Shown here one piece after another: positions 12,913 through 23,735 of a stretch of 32,500 nt of DNA. The notes beneath the pieces are model-generated. The model was not told where the DNA came from. It searched no databases and saw nothing but the letters and a program-made list of their open reading frames with translations. Location: assembly GCA_016946835.1 (NCBI GenBank), contig JACVTC010000023.1, positions 1,382,501 to 1,415,000 on the forward strand, given 5' to 3'. Source of the DNA: Neocallimastix lanati (nom. inval.). Lineage: Eukaryota; Neocallimastigomycota; Neocallimastigomycetes; Neocallimastigales; Neocallimastigaceae. Every line of letters starts with the position of its first letter. Within the stretch, counting starts at the first letter, position 1. The position numbers and the translations under genes were made by a program.

Positions 12913-12934
12913 TTTACGTTCAAGTGAACGTAAA
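12913..12934. promoter_or_regulatory. 22-bp interrupted palindrome with ACGT cores
   Basis: TTTACGTTCA and TGAACGTAAA are exact 10-bp inverted arms separated by AG. Its G and C content stands out locally. The form, two half-sites with a short spacer, is that of a dimeric DNA-binding protein site, but there is no adjacent gene (next ORF about 1.9 kb downstream). The regulatory role is a guess. Confidence 0.3.
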
Positions 12935-13396
12935 ACTTTAATGTAATGTAATGCAATATAATACATTTATACATTTGTACATTTTTTATTTTATTTATTT
13001 ATTTATTTTTTATTATCATTACCACAACAATAAATAAAATCTTAAGATTCTATATTAATAAAACTATTAATAAAGTAATACTTTATTAATTAAAAAAATA
13101 TATATATATATTTATATATATTTATCATAAATAATAGTAATTAATAATAATAATAATAAAAAAAAGAATGATTTATTATAGAGTGAATCATGTTTTCTTT
13201 TTATTAATAAAAATAATATATTAAAAGGGTAATGATTATATATACTTATTATATTATTGGTTTACACTGTTTATCATTATTTAATATAAATTTTTAAATT
13301 ATATGATTATAAACATTATTTTTATGTAATAATTTATGAAAAACTATCATATTCTATAAAATTTATTGTATTTTATTTTTTCTATACCTTTTAATG

Positions 13397-13454
13397 ATAT
13401 TGTTAATATATTGTACAATACAAATATTTGTATTAAACAATATATTAACAATAT
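13397..13454. repeat. 58-bp near-perfect palindrome
   Basis: Centre at 13425/13426. The inner 18 bp (AATACAAATATTTGTATT) is a perfect palindrome. Positions 16/35 and 15/36 of the block mismatch. Pairing then resumes perfectly for 18 bp on each side (13397-13414 with 13437-13454), including GTTAATATATTGT and its reverse complement. A further direct copy of AATATATTAAC follows at 13450-13460. Capable of cruciform extrusion. Confidence 0.85.
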
Positions 13455-14805
13455 ATTAACAGTTGATTGTCTATCTGTATATAACTACATTTCCATTTAA
13501 ATATTTAAATTGAATATAATGTTAATATATGCGGATGATATATTTTTATGAATAGAACAAATATATTATTACTAGGTATTTTTAATATATTAAATTATTA
13601 TATATATTCAATATCTTTTTTTTTAAAAATTAGTCTATAATAATATATTACTAATATAATAATTTAATAAAAATCAATTTATTTTTTTAAATTAAATATA
13701 TATTATTAATATATTGCCAATAGTTAATTATATATATATTTTTTTTTAAAAAAAATGACTTTAGAAATTTTGATAAAAATTTTTTTAAATAAAAAAAATA
13801 ATATCTATTTTAATTTATTATTGTATTAAAAATATATTGAATAGGTATATTTTAAATATATTTAAATAAATTGAATAATATATGTATAAATTTATTTTTC
13901 ATATAGTTTTCTTTATTAATAGGTTAGATTATATTAAAAAATAACGAACAAATTCAAAATAAAAAAAAAATTTTACATTAATAGTTATCATATTAGTATA
14001 TATTTATATATATAGTTTATTTATTATTTTTATTATTTATTTCATTTTTTTTTTTTTTTTTTTAAAAAAATAAAAAGAATACTTTTTTATATAATACAAA
14101 ATTTTATATTAAAATAACTTTTTTTTATATAGTGTTATATATTAATAAATAGAAAAAAATATATTGTCAAAGTATTTTTAATATATTAAATTTATATAAT
14201 TCTATTTATTTTTAAAATTGGATAGAATACTATTGAATTTCTTATATAGTTTCTAACAAAAAAAAATTTATATATAAAGACAAAAATTTTTTTTTTTTTT
14301 TTTAATCAGGACATAAAAATAAATAATTAAAATTTTTTAATATTTTATTTTTTTTTGGAACTATTTGAAATATAATTTTTTTTCTTTTTTAATTAATATA
14401 AATTAGTTTTATTAATTTTTTTTAAGAAACAAAGAAAAAAAATAAATTATTTAATTATAAAAAATTTTATGAATTAAAAACATAAATTTATTAAAAATTT
14501 ACATAAATAAATTAAGAATCATCTGATCTATTTTTCAATAATAATTAAAAAAAATTTTTTTTATTTATTTTTGGAAAAAAAATAATTAAAGGTAAAATAT
14601 CAAAGAAAAAAAAAATTTTTTGGTCTAAAAGTTTTTTTAATATAAATTTAATGAAATATAATATATAAATGATGTATACTAACAAAAAAAAAATTTTTTT
14701 TATTAAAAAAAAATAGGTTAATAAAATAAAAAAAAGAAATTAAAAAATTTATTTTTTTTTTTAAAAACAAGTTAATATTAAATTAAATTATAAATATAAA
14801 TAAAA
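13455..14805. other. AT-rich DNA upstream of the small ORF
   Basis: No gene is seen. It contains T/A runs and AT tracts. The last ~300 bp before the ATG at 14806 are nearly pure A/T and would include the promoter and 5' leader of that ORF. No distinct promoter element can be singled out in this composition. Confidence 0.6.
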
Positions 14806-14994
14806 ATGCCACAATTATTACCAGCTTGTCTCGGTCCAGTTTCTACCTATGAAAGTAGATATACTACTCCATCAATATCAAGAATAGTAAATAGTTCACC
14901 AGAATGTTGTTGTAATATGGACTATAAAGAAATATTTTCAAAAGATAAATACTTTAATAATATTGCTGAATTACCAGTATCTCCTGCTCATTAA
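14806..14994 (+). CDS. Small protein of unknown function, 62 aa
   Basis: An ATG-to-TAA frame of 62 codons, in an A-rich start context, which stands out because its base composition is far less AT-biased than the DNA around it and its residues are varied (P, C, S, E, R, H) rather than F/I/K/N. Visible features: a P/L-rich N-terminus with one Cys at residue 8, a Ser/Thr-rich stretch at residues 13-31, a CCC triplet at 34-36, and a more charged region at 39-55 (DYKEIFSKDKYF). There is no clear signal peptide or membrane segment. I do not recognise the family. It could be a complete small protein or the first exon of a longer gene: the 3' flank up to about 15040 is also a little less AT-biased, but no consensus donor or acceptor is convincing. 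Real coding status is likely but not proven. Confidence 0.6.
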   Translation: MPQLLPACLGPVSTYESRYTTPSISRIVNSSPECCCNMDYKEIFSKDKYFNNIAELPVSPAH

Positions 14995-16732
14995 ATCGAT
15001 TGAAAATAACAGGAGCTTGTACATACCATATCGAAACAAAAAATAATATCATTAGTATACTTTATTATTATAATTATTAAAAAGAAAAAAAAAAGACAGA
15101 AATGATAAATAAATATTATTAAAATTTATCATTTTTAGGTTTTTTTTTTTTAAAAAATTAGAATTGGAATATATTTTCTGATATTATTTTAATTTTAAAT
15201 GGTATATGTTTATCATAATGATAGATGTACATCAATTAAAAGGAAAATATAAAAGAAGATATATTTAAATAGTTGGTATATGTTGAAAGAAAGAAAGAAC
15301 AAACTATTTGAGAATATTAAATTAGAAAAAATATATATATATCTATATTGTTTATTATTTAATAGAAAAAGAATATAGATAGATGAAATAATTAAAGAGT
15401 GACGAATATACTCTTAAAAAGTATATTAATGTTAAAAGGAGAATTTGTTTTATAATTTATGATTATAAAATAATCTTCAAGAGAAAAAAAAAAAAAGAGA
15501 AAAATATATACTATATTACAGTTTTTTAGTTTTAAATTATTTTCTTCTTTTTTTTAGTTTATAATTAAAAATTTTTAATAATTGAATTTAAAAAAAATTT
15601 TTTTTAAATTTTATAATAGTTATATATATATTTTAATTTAATAGATTGTTTATAAAAGTTTTATAGTTTTTAAATTTTTTGTAATATTTTTTTTATAAAA
15701 GAATTTTCAGTTTTTATTATTAAGCAAACAAAAAAGAAAAATAACAATAATAAAAGTTATTAAAAAAGTTACTTTTTAAAATAATAAAAAGTATAGTAAA
15801 TATAAATAGAATTATTTAAATTAAAAAAAATTTAGAGTTAGGTCTATTTTAATATTTTTTATTATTGTTATAGAAATAAAAGAAAAAAGTTTATATTTTT
15901 TTTTATTTATGTAAATATTTTATTAAATATTTTCTAAAATAATAAATTATATATATAGAACAACAATACTATTTATTTAAAAAGAAAAAAAAAATAATAA
16001 TAAAAAAGAATAAAATTGAAAGAAAAAAAAAAAAAAAAGAAGCCTATGAATAAAACGAAAAAAAAAGCAAAATTGAGTTAAAAAACTATTATATAAAAAG
16101 CAAATAAGTAGTCAGTATATAAAAAAAGATAATTTTTTTTTTAAAAAAAAAAAGATAATAGAAAATAGTAAAGAAAGTAATATACGATCAATTTAAAAGT
16201 TAATAAAGTCAATTGACAAATAAAGTAAAAATCAAAAAATGAAAAAGTAAAAGTAAACTATAATATATTAAAAAGAAAATTAAAAAAGAAAATTGAATAG
16301 AAGAAAAAAATATAAAAATAGAAATAGTTAAAAAAATAGAAATTAAAAAAAAAAAAAAAAAAGTAAAATTTCATAAAACAAAATAATTTGCATCTAAATG
16401 AGCAAAATGAAGTATTTAATATAACAAAAAATAATTAAAAGTAAAAAAGTTAAAAATGATTAAAAAAAAAAAAAAAACAAAAAAAAAAATTATAGAATTT
16501 ATTAATCTATAAAAGTTAGAGTCAATTATGGCATAACTTGATAGAAATCAATAAAATTCTTTTTTTTTTCTTTAAATTAAATTGTTGATTTGAAGAAAGG
16601 AAAAGTTTAATTGATTTTTTAATCATTTTAATATAAAATATTTAATAATAATGACTGAAATTAAAAAAAAATAATAATAAAATAAAACTAAAAATAAAAA
16701 GTTTTGTTTTATTAAAAAAAAAAAAATAATAA

Positions 16733-16763
<31 letters not shown>

Positions 16764-16899
16764 GAAAAATTTTTATATGATAATAGTAAAGAACCTATTG
16801 TTATTCATCATATAAAAAATAAATAATATGAAATATAAAAAATTCATATATATTACAAAATTTATTTAATTTTTTTTTAAAAAAAAAGGAAATTATGAA
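14995..16899. other. 3' flank and gene-free AT-rich DNA
   Basis: The first ~50 bases after the stop (to about 15045) keep a milder composition and may be 3' UTR. The rest is A-rich, with a GAAAGAAAGAAAG tract near 15286 and long A runs at 16020-16040, 16345-16362 and 16729-16752. No gene is visible. Confidence 0.65.
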
Positions 16900-17480
16900 A
16901 TTTATAGGAAAGAAAAGGAGCTTGAATAAAACCTATCTGAATGATTCAGCCAGTGCCAATTGAAGTACCAAAAAAAAATAGAAAAAATAGAAAAAAAAAA
17001 AAAAAATTAAATATAAATGTTAAATCTAATATAATATATTTATTTTGATTTTTATATATTTTACTTTTATTATATGAAATTTATCATTGATAATTTATTA
17101 TTCATTTAGGTTTTAAGCCCTTTAATTGTCCAAGTATTTTTTATCGTCTTGGCCCGGAATTATTATCTTTAACTTGCAGTCTTAATATTTTTAATTTTTT
17201 AATAATCTTATTCATTCAAAATAATTATTGAATCCATCTTTGAAATAGGAATTTTTTTAAAATCATTATTATTTTTATTATTGTTAAAAATAATGTAAAT
17301 TTATTTTTTAAGAAAAATTTTATATAAATTTTTAAGGGTTTGTCCATTGCTTAGAAGCGTTAAAAAGGAAGTATAAAATATAATTTTATTTATTATATTG
17401 TAATTCATGTATAAAAATATATTTTTTATAAAAAAGATTTATTAAAATTAGAAAAAAGGAAAGGATTTAAAAAAAAAAAA

Positions 17481-17600
17481 AATAAATAAATAAATAAATA
17501 TTAAAATAAATTAATAAAAATGAAATAAAATAAATAAATAAAAATAAAATAAAAAAAGCAAATAAATAAATAAATAAATAAATAAATGAATAAAAATAAA
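17481..17600. repeat. (AAAT)n-rich microsatellite block
   Basis: Interrupted arrays of AAAT and AAAAT, the longest pure stretch at about 17560-17587. Confidence 0.8.
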
Positions 17601-17723
17601 AATATTTAATGGTATAAAAATTAAAGGGTTACTTCCATTTAACTTCAATTAAAAATTTTAATATGAATGGATCATTTAAATCAGAGGGAAGTAGTCAAAA
17701 TCGTGTCATCATCAAATTATTCC

Positions 17724-17757
<34 letters not shown>

Positions 17758-18110
17758 TTATAACGATTTTAATAATGTATAATTATTATGTATGAATATC
17801 TATATAACTATATTATATATTATATATATATTTACTTCTAGGTTTTATTATTATTATTATTATTATTATTTTTATTTTTTTATTTTTTTTATTTGTTAAT
17901 TGTTAAGAAGGTAAAAATTCCTGCAGAGTGAGTATCACTTGCCGAAATACAATAGAAATTTTTTGAGCTTTTTTTTTTTTTTTTTTTTTTTCATTTCCAA
18001 TGTATTTTTTTACCTACATGTATTTTTTATAATATAATTAATAAATTTATGAAAGCGTATTATTTTCATTGTCTAAAAAAAAAAAAAAAAAATATTCTCT
18101 TCCCTGTCTA

Positions 18111-18148
<38 letters not shown>

Positions 18149-18311
18149 TTCACATAGTACACAATTCTTTAGATTCAGAAAAAAATTATGACAGTAATAT
18201 TTATTATTATTTTATATTGAGTGCTCTCTTCTTGGCGGGCGTTCAATTATATGAAAAAAAAAAAAGTTAGAGTTAATGATGGGGAATAAAAGACAAAAGA
18301 CAATTAGTTGA

Positions 18312-18350
<39 letters not shown>

Positions 18351-19114
18351 TAAAGTTCAACTTCGTCTACTGTTCCGTATATTATTTTGTGGGGATTGTG
18401 GAGTTTCTAACAAAAAGGTTAAAAATACCATTCATTTGTTGATTCTGATTCCTTTTTAGATTTGATAATGAAAATTGGTATTCCCGTTGAACCTTAATTA
18501 TATCCTACCGTTGCTGAGAGCGTCGACATCAAAATTGATAAATGATAAAAAGGGGTATGGGGTATGGATTTTTTTTTTTCACCTCCCGACTGATAAAAGA
18601 TCGGATACAGTCTCTCTCTCGTCGTTTGATAGGATAACTACTCCTACTACTAAAAATTATTTATTACTCACTTAACTTAACTCCACAAAATTAATTGGAA
18701 ACGTGGTGTTATCATCAAGGAATAAATGGAATGAGTGGGAAAAAAAAAAAAAAAAAAAAAAATTAAGAGGCTATTTTTGCTTCTAACGCACTTAATATTT
18801 TTTTTTTTTTTTTTTTTTTTTTTAATGATTTTTTCAATTTATATACCATCTCAATCTTTTTTTTTTTTTATATCAATCATTAACTTTAGTTTTTAAATCA
18901 AAATTTTTCCATTACAAAAGGTTTTTCTACACTACTACTACTTACAATGTTGTTTTTGTTTTATTTTTTTTTTTTTTTCTCTCTTATATCTTTAAAATTT
19001 TCTTTTCTATACTATATATATATTTTATCGTTATATATGTTATTTTATATCTCTATATATAATTTTTTTACTTTGGGTTTTTTAATTTTCATATCCTTTT
19101 ACAATATATTAACA

Positions 19115-19152
<38 letters not shown>

Positions 19153-19402
19153 AAAAAATAAAAATTATTTTACATTATATTTATTATTGAATAAATAATT
19201 ATTTCCATTAAAATCCATTAATTTTTTTTTTTTGTTAATATATCTTTGGAAATTCAAATTTTCATGTATGAAACAATTAATTTTTTTTATATTCGGTAAA
19301 AACTTTAATGTTAAAAAAAAAAAAAAAAAAAAATAAAATAAATTTGATTTATAATTCTTTGGTTGTAATACATTCCTTATAATTATAGTAAAAAAGAAAA
19401 AA

Positions 19403-19406
<4 letters not shown>

Positions 19407-19449
<43 letters not shown>
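19407..19449. repeat. T43 homopolymer
   Basis: Forty-three consecutive T, directly preceded by a run of A (19397-19406). The longest pure homopolymer in the window. Confidence 0.9.
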
Positions 19450-19450
<1 letters not shown>

Positions 19451-19989
19451 ATATATAATTTTTTGGTAATCCATTCCTTATATAATCAGTTTACATTTGT
19501 TAGAAATTAAGTCTGTTCTTTTCTCAACCCTAACTCTTAACCATGAAGGTTTCTTGCTCCGTTAATACTACTCCCTTCCATCGTGGTTTTCTACTGCTTC
19601 GGTAATCCTATGAACAATTATAGGCCTTTTATTTTTATCATCCATGACCCTTAAAAATCTTTGGTCCCTTCGTTAAAGTAATGGTTCATGTTATTAGGGT
19701 AAGATCCTTAACTACTATGAAATTATTTCATATATTAAAAAAAAAAACTTTTTTTTTTTTTTTCCAAGGTATGACTCATAACTTCATTATTTTGGGTTAA
19801 TCAACACAAAAAAAAAAAAAAAAAAAAAAAATAATCTCAATCCTTTTTTTTCAAAATTTTAAATTTCTTATTAATCTTAAGAGAAAAAAAAATTTCTTGC
19901 AATAGCTAAAAATTAACTGGTCCTTGAGTGTTTTAAACTATAAAAAAACAAAAGAAAACAAGTATCATCTAAAAAATCTAAAAAACATT

Positions 19990-20014
19990 GATGTGATGTG
20001 ATGTGATGTGATGT
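19990..20014. repeat. (GATGT)5 pentanucleotide array
   Basis: Five exact copies of GATGT, unusual here for containing G at 40%. The sequence at 20144-20156 (ATCACATCACATC) is its exact inverted complement over 13 bases, about 130 bp downstream. Confidence 0.85.
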
Positions 20015-20181
20015 TGAACTTAAGCCCCTATGGTAAAAAAGATTTTTTTTTTTTTTTTTCTCTCTATCTAGTCATTTAAATTTCGAATTCTTTCTTTTTT
20101 TTTTTTTTTTTAATACAAATATATTATTTTTTTTTCAGTAGATATCACATCACATCCCTTCTTTCTTCTTTTTTCTAAAAT

Positions 20182-20184
<3 letters not shown>

Positions 20185-20243
<59 letters not shown>
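20185..20243. repeat. A31-T28 homopolymer palindrome
   Basis: Thirty-one A are followed without spacer by twenty-eight T, a perfect 28+28 self-complementary tract. Confidence 0.9.
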
Positions 20244-20246
<3 letters not shown>

Positions 20247-20404
20247 ATTGGGAAAATATAAATATATCTAATTTTCCTTTAAAAATAAAATGGAAGGAAG
20301 TAAGATAGCAAGATGAGTTGCTTTTTTTGATGGAACTTTTTCAATGGTTACGTTACGTTTTCAAAATAAAAAAAAAAAAAAAAAAATGTTCCTTCTAACC
20401 TGCT

Positions 20405-20754
20405 GTCCTGCTAGTTGATGATTTTAACATGTCATTAAATAAAGAAGATCAAAACATAACATTTCAAATAATTTTTACTAATTGGTATATTGCTCCCTTA
20501 TATGGTGTAATCAATTTACTTATGCCAAAGGTACTAGATCATCTTGCATTGACCATGTCATCTATAATGAGGCTTTGGCAGCTCATTTTAATAAAACCTC
20601 GGTTTGCACTTCATTTTATGGTATTTCTGATCTTAAACCTATTTTACTTTCTTGCAACAAAGTTCTCTCCGATGGCTTTATTGGGCCTGCTAAAGTCTCT
20701 AAATGGTCTACACATATTTGTAAAACAAAAAATTCAGATATCTTATCACAATAA
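20405..20754 (+). pseudogene. LINE endonuclease C-terminal fragment
   Basis: Codons from 20405 read VLLVDDFN, matching the GDFN motif of the exonuclease-endonuclease-phosphatase fold with G changed to D. The frame shifts near 20520-20530. It then reads GTRSSCIDHVIYN (CIDHV at 20545-20559), the T-x-S-x-IDH-hydrophobic motif, and GISDLKPIL (SDL at 20626-20634), where the family has a catalytic SDH. Loss of that His would itself abolish nicking. The upstream endonuclease half is not recognisable. The frame then runs open to a stop at 20752-20754 through a linker (GPAKVSKWSTHICKTKNS). Confidence 0.8.
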
Positions 20755-21600
20755 TTATTTTTCAATCATAAGTAAATGTCCTCGATTCTCATTACAATTC
20801 GCTCACGGCTGATGAAATGGTAGAAAAAAATTTATCAATACAGCAAATAATATCGGGAAAGATATTAAGGCTTTCATTCCAACAAATTTTAAAAAGGCTC
20901 TGCTTTTCATTGTCCTTATTACATTAAAAAACTGTCTCATGAAAAACATTTTGCATTTCGAAATATTAAGTCTTTCCTTAACTGTGAAAATGTTGATAAT
21001 TATTACCTTGAACAATTTAATAAATATGCAAAAAAAAAAAAAAAAAAAAATCTTTGTAAATTAATCAAGAAAAACAAAGAGTAAGTAAGTTTTTGTTCTG
21101 CTAGATATAAGGCTAATATATTAAAAAAAAAAAAAACGGTAATTATTTTTATTTTTTTTTTAATAAAGATTTCAAAAAAAAAAAAAAAAAAAAATGATTG
21201 GAGATGCTTTAAAAAAAAAAAAAAAAAAAAAATGGCTAAACCATCTTATTCATCCACCTCACTTAACTTGCATTAAATCATAAAAATTTAGTCAAGAGAT
21301 ATTATTATCTTTCCTATTATGCAATTGGATAGATGGACGGAATATTATAAAGAATCTAGCTTCTGATCCCTCAGGTCACAGCCTTAATCGTAAGTACTGG
21401 AATCAATGCTTTTTACGGAATATTAGTCTTAGATCCTCTACCTGGAATATCAACGGTCCTATTACGATTGAAGATATTAAAAAAAAAACTATGTCATCTA
21501 TGAAAAACAACAAAGCAACAAAGCACCCCGGCTCCTCAATGGTATATCTCAATTGAATTTGACAAAAGCTCTATTTTTGCAATGAAGAATAACTAGAAAC

Positions 21601-22160
21601 ACTACCTGCCAGCTGGAAAAGTGTCTTAAATTGATTTTTAATAAAATATGGAATGGGTCTTTTCCTAAAGAATGGAACTCAGCTTCTATTGTATCAATCC
21701 CTAAGAAAGGTGACCTATCAGATTGTAGTAACTATCGATGTATTTCTCTCTCTCTCTCATTTAATGTTGGACTGAAAATCATTTCAAAAATTATAACAGA
21801 TAGAATATCTACTTAACGCACTCTCACACAATTTCATTAAACCTGAACAATTTGGTTTTTTTTCGCAACCGTGAAGAATGCATTAGTTTATTCATTTCCG
21901 TTAGAGAAATATGCCAAAGAAGAAAATTTCAAGGAAAATTCACATATTTAGCCTTTTTAGATCTTAATTAAGCTTATGATTCAGTTCCTATTTTTAACAT
22001 TCTTACTAAATTATATCATTATGGCGTACGTGGTAGATGTTTTGATTTTCTTTGTAATTTATATACTTCATCTAAAGCTCGTGCTCGATTTGCTTCAATG
22101 TTATCAAATGAATTTCCTATTAAAAGAGGTGTTCGTCAAGGTTGTCCATTATCTCCAAAC
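21601..22160 (+). pseudogene. LINE reverse transcriptase fragment
   Basis: The frame at 21631-21816 carries WNGSFPKEWNSASIVSIPKK then GDLSDCSNYR-ISL (IPKKGDL at 21697-21717), the fingers motif of LINE RTs. A CT-dinucleotide run at 21747-21758 has altered the codons after ISL. Next, EQFGF (21845) meets an 8-T run (21856-21863) where the frame shifts, then RNREECISLFISVREICQ continues in another frame to FLDL. At motif A the reading is DLN-stop-AYDSV (TAA at 21969-21971), where the family has DL-x-KAYDSV. The frame stays open through YHYGVRGRCFDFLCNLY to RGVRQGCPLSP (22125-22157). The FADD catalytic box and thumb are absent. Non-functional. Confidence 0.9.
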
Positions 22161-22235
22161 ACACAAGTTTTAAAGAGATATTTATACAAACTAGACCACT
22201 TTATTACTTCATTAAAGTACTTGTAAAATGACCTT

Positions 22236-22270
22236 TATTATTTATATTTACCCTTTAAATATAAATAATA
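22236..22270. repeat. 15-bp perfect hairpin, loop CCCTT
   Basis: TATTATTTATATTTA at 22236-22250 pairs exactly with TAAATATAAATAATA at 22256-22270 around a 5-base loop. It lies about 80 bp after the point where LINE homology stops. Confidence 0.75.
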
Positions 22271-22779
22271 GTTTTTAATATATTTAACATAAACTACAAA
22301 TAAAAATAAAATAATTTTATAAACAACACTAATAATTAATAAACACGTATTATTAATTATACTAGTTAGTTTTATATATATTATTTTATTAATATTAATA
22401 TTTCATTATTAAATTTCCTTTTTCTTTTCTTTTGTTTACTTTTATTCTCTTCTTCAAAATAAACAAATGTTTACTTATATTTTATTATTATTATTAATAA
22501 ATTATTAATTATTTATTTAATTACATAGTAATTATAATGAAATATTTCATTTTTGTTTATTTTTTTAAATTTAAATAAATAGTTAAAATAATGTATTTCA
22601 ATATTTCATTATATATTTATTAACTTTATAATATATATATATATATTTTTTAAATGAAATAAATTCATAATAATTATTATAAAACTATTTATCATTATTG
22701 TTTAAAAAAAATTATGTACATATAATTATAATAAAAAAAAAATTTCATTATTATTTTTTTTTTTAAATTTATAATTCTT
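22271..22779. other. Gene-free AT-rich DNA
   Basis: Only A/T-dominated sequence with a short (AT)n tract near 22630-22648. No gene or relic is recognised. Confidence 0.7.
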
Positions 22780-22825
22780 ATTATAATTTATTTTATTATG
22801 TTAATAATATGTTTAAGTCCATAAT

Positions 22826-22862
<37 letters not shown>

Positions 22863-23125
22863 TTTTTTTTTTTATTATTATTACTTTTTAAAGTAAAATC
22901 AATAATTATAAATGAAATAATAATAAATTTTAATTAATATATATTGCTTAGTTGATTTTTTTTGTATGACATGACTTAAATGAAAGGCATCCGTGCACAA
23001 ATCCATTAATAGAAATAATTGTAATGATCAATAAATTCCCTTTTTTTTTATTTTTTATTTTTTATTTCATTTTTGGTATGTATGTTGCCCATAATGTAAA
23101 GGGGAATTCTTTTTTTTTTTTTTTT
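22780..23125. repeat. Tandem duplicated segment, copy 1
   Basis: Shares with copy 2 the ordered words AGTCCATAATAATTAAAA, AAAATCAATAATT, AATAATAAATTT, TTAAATGAAAGG, ATTAATAGAA, TGTAATGATC versus TGTAACTTCT, and TATGTATGTTGCCCATAATG versus TATGTATGTTGACCATTATG. It includes an A31 run at 22830-22860. Noncoding. Confidence 0.75.
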
Positions 23126-23164
23126 TTTTTTTTTTTCTTTTTTTTTTTGGATATTTGAAATTTG

Positions 23165-23735
<571 letters not shown>

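Larger units (their letters stand above)
16900..19980. other. Islands of less AT-rich sequence between very long homopolymers
   Basis: Short blocks with normal-looking base mix occur at about 16910-16970, 17100-17185, 17330-17370, 17905-17970, 18220-18250, 18355-18400, 18470-18690 and 19500-19710. Poly-A or poly-T runs of 20-43 lie between many of them. No frame on either strand stays readable. A 66-codon frame at 18475-18675 begins at a TTG and has no recognisable motif. The pattern resembles the decayed retroelement just downstream, so these may be more eroded coding DNA, possibly its 5' part, but I cannot align them to any family. Confidence 0.4.
20385..22160 (+). mobile_element. Degenerate non-LTR (LINE) retrotransposon remnant
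   Basis: Plus-strand pieces of an APE-type endonuclease, a linker and a reverse transcriptase appear in the order found in the single long polyprotein of jockey/L1-like LINEs, but scattered over all three frames. Readable linker pieces include a stretch around 20900-21028 (PYYIKKLSHEKHFAFRNIKS onward) and 21345-21500 (ASDPSGHSLNRKYWNQ and IEDIKKKTMSSMKNNKA). Breaks include frameshifts, stops, expanded A runs (22 A at 21029, 14 at 21123, 21 at 21174, 22 at 21211), a T run in the RT, an 8-bp tandem duplication (AACAAAGC twice, 21509-21524), and loss of everything after RT motif RQGCPLSP. No poly-A tail or target-site duplication can be assigned. An inactive fossil. Confidence 0.85.

Noticed and set aside
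18947-19198. 83-codon frame, hydrophobic then poly-K
   Set aside because: Spans T runs and an A33 run; homopolymer translation.
19500-19560. Telomere-like CCCTAA near AACCCTAACTCTTAACC
   Set aside because: A single imperfect unit, no tandem array.
20429-20812. 127-codon plus-strand frame taken as an intact protein
   Set aside because: Only its first part matches the endonuclease; after about 20525 the true reading is in another frame (CIDHV), so the long frame is accidental.
20803-21015. Minus-strand 70-codon frame inside the LINE relic
   Set aside because: Antisense shadow of the plus-strand LINE linker, which reads as PYYIKKLSHEKHF in the sense frame.
21976-22173. 65-codon frame over the RT region
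   Set aside because: Shadow of the real RT frame, which carries AYDSV and RQGCPLSP two frames away.
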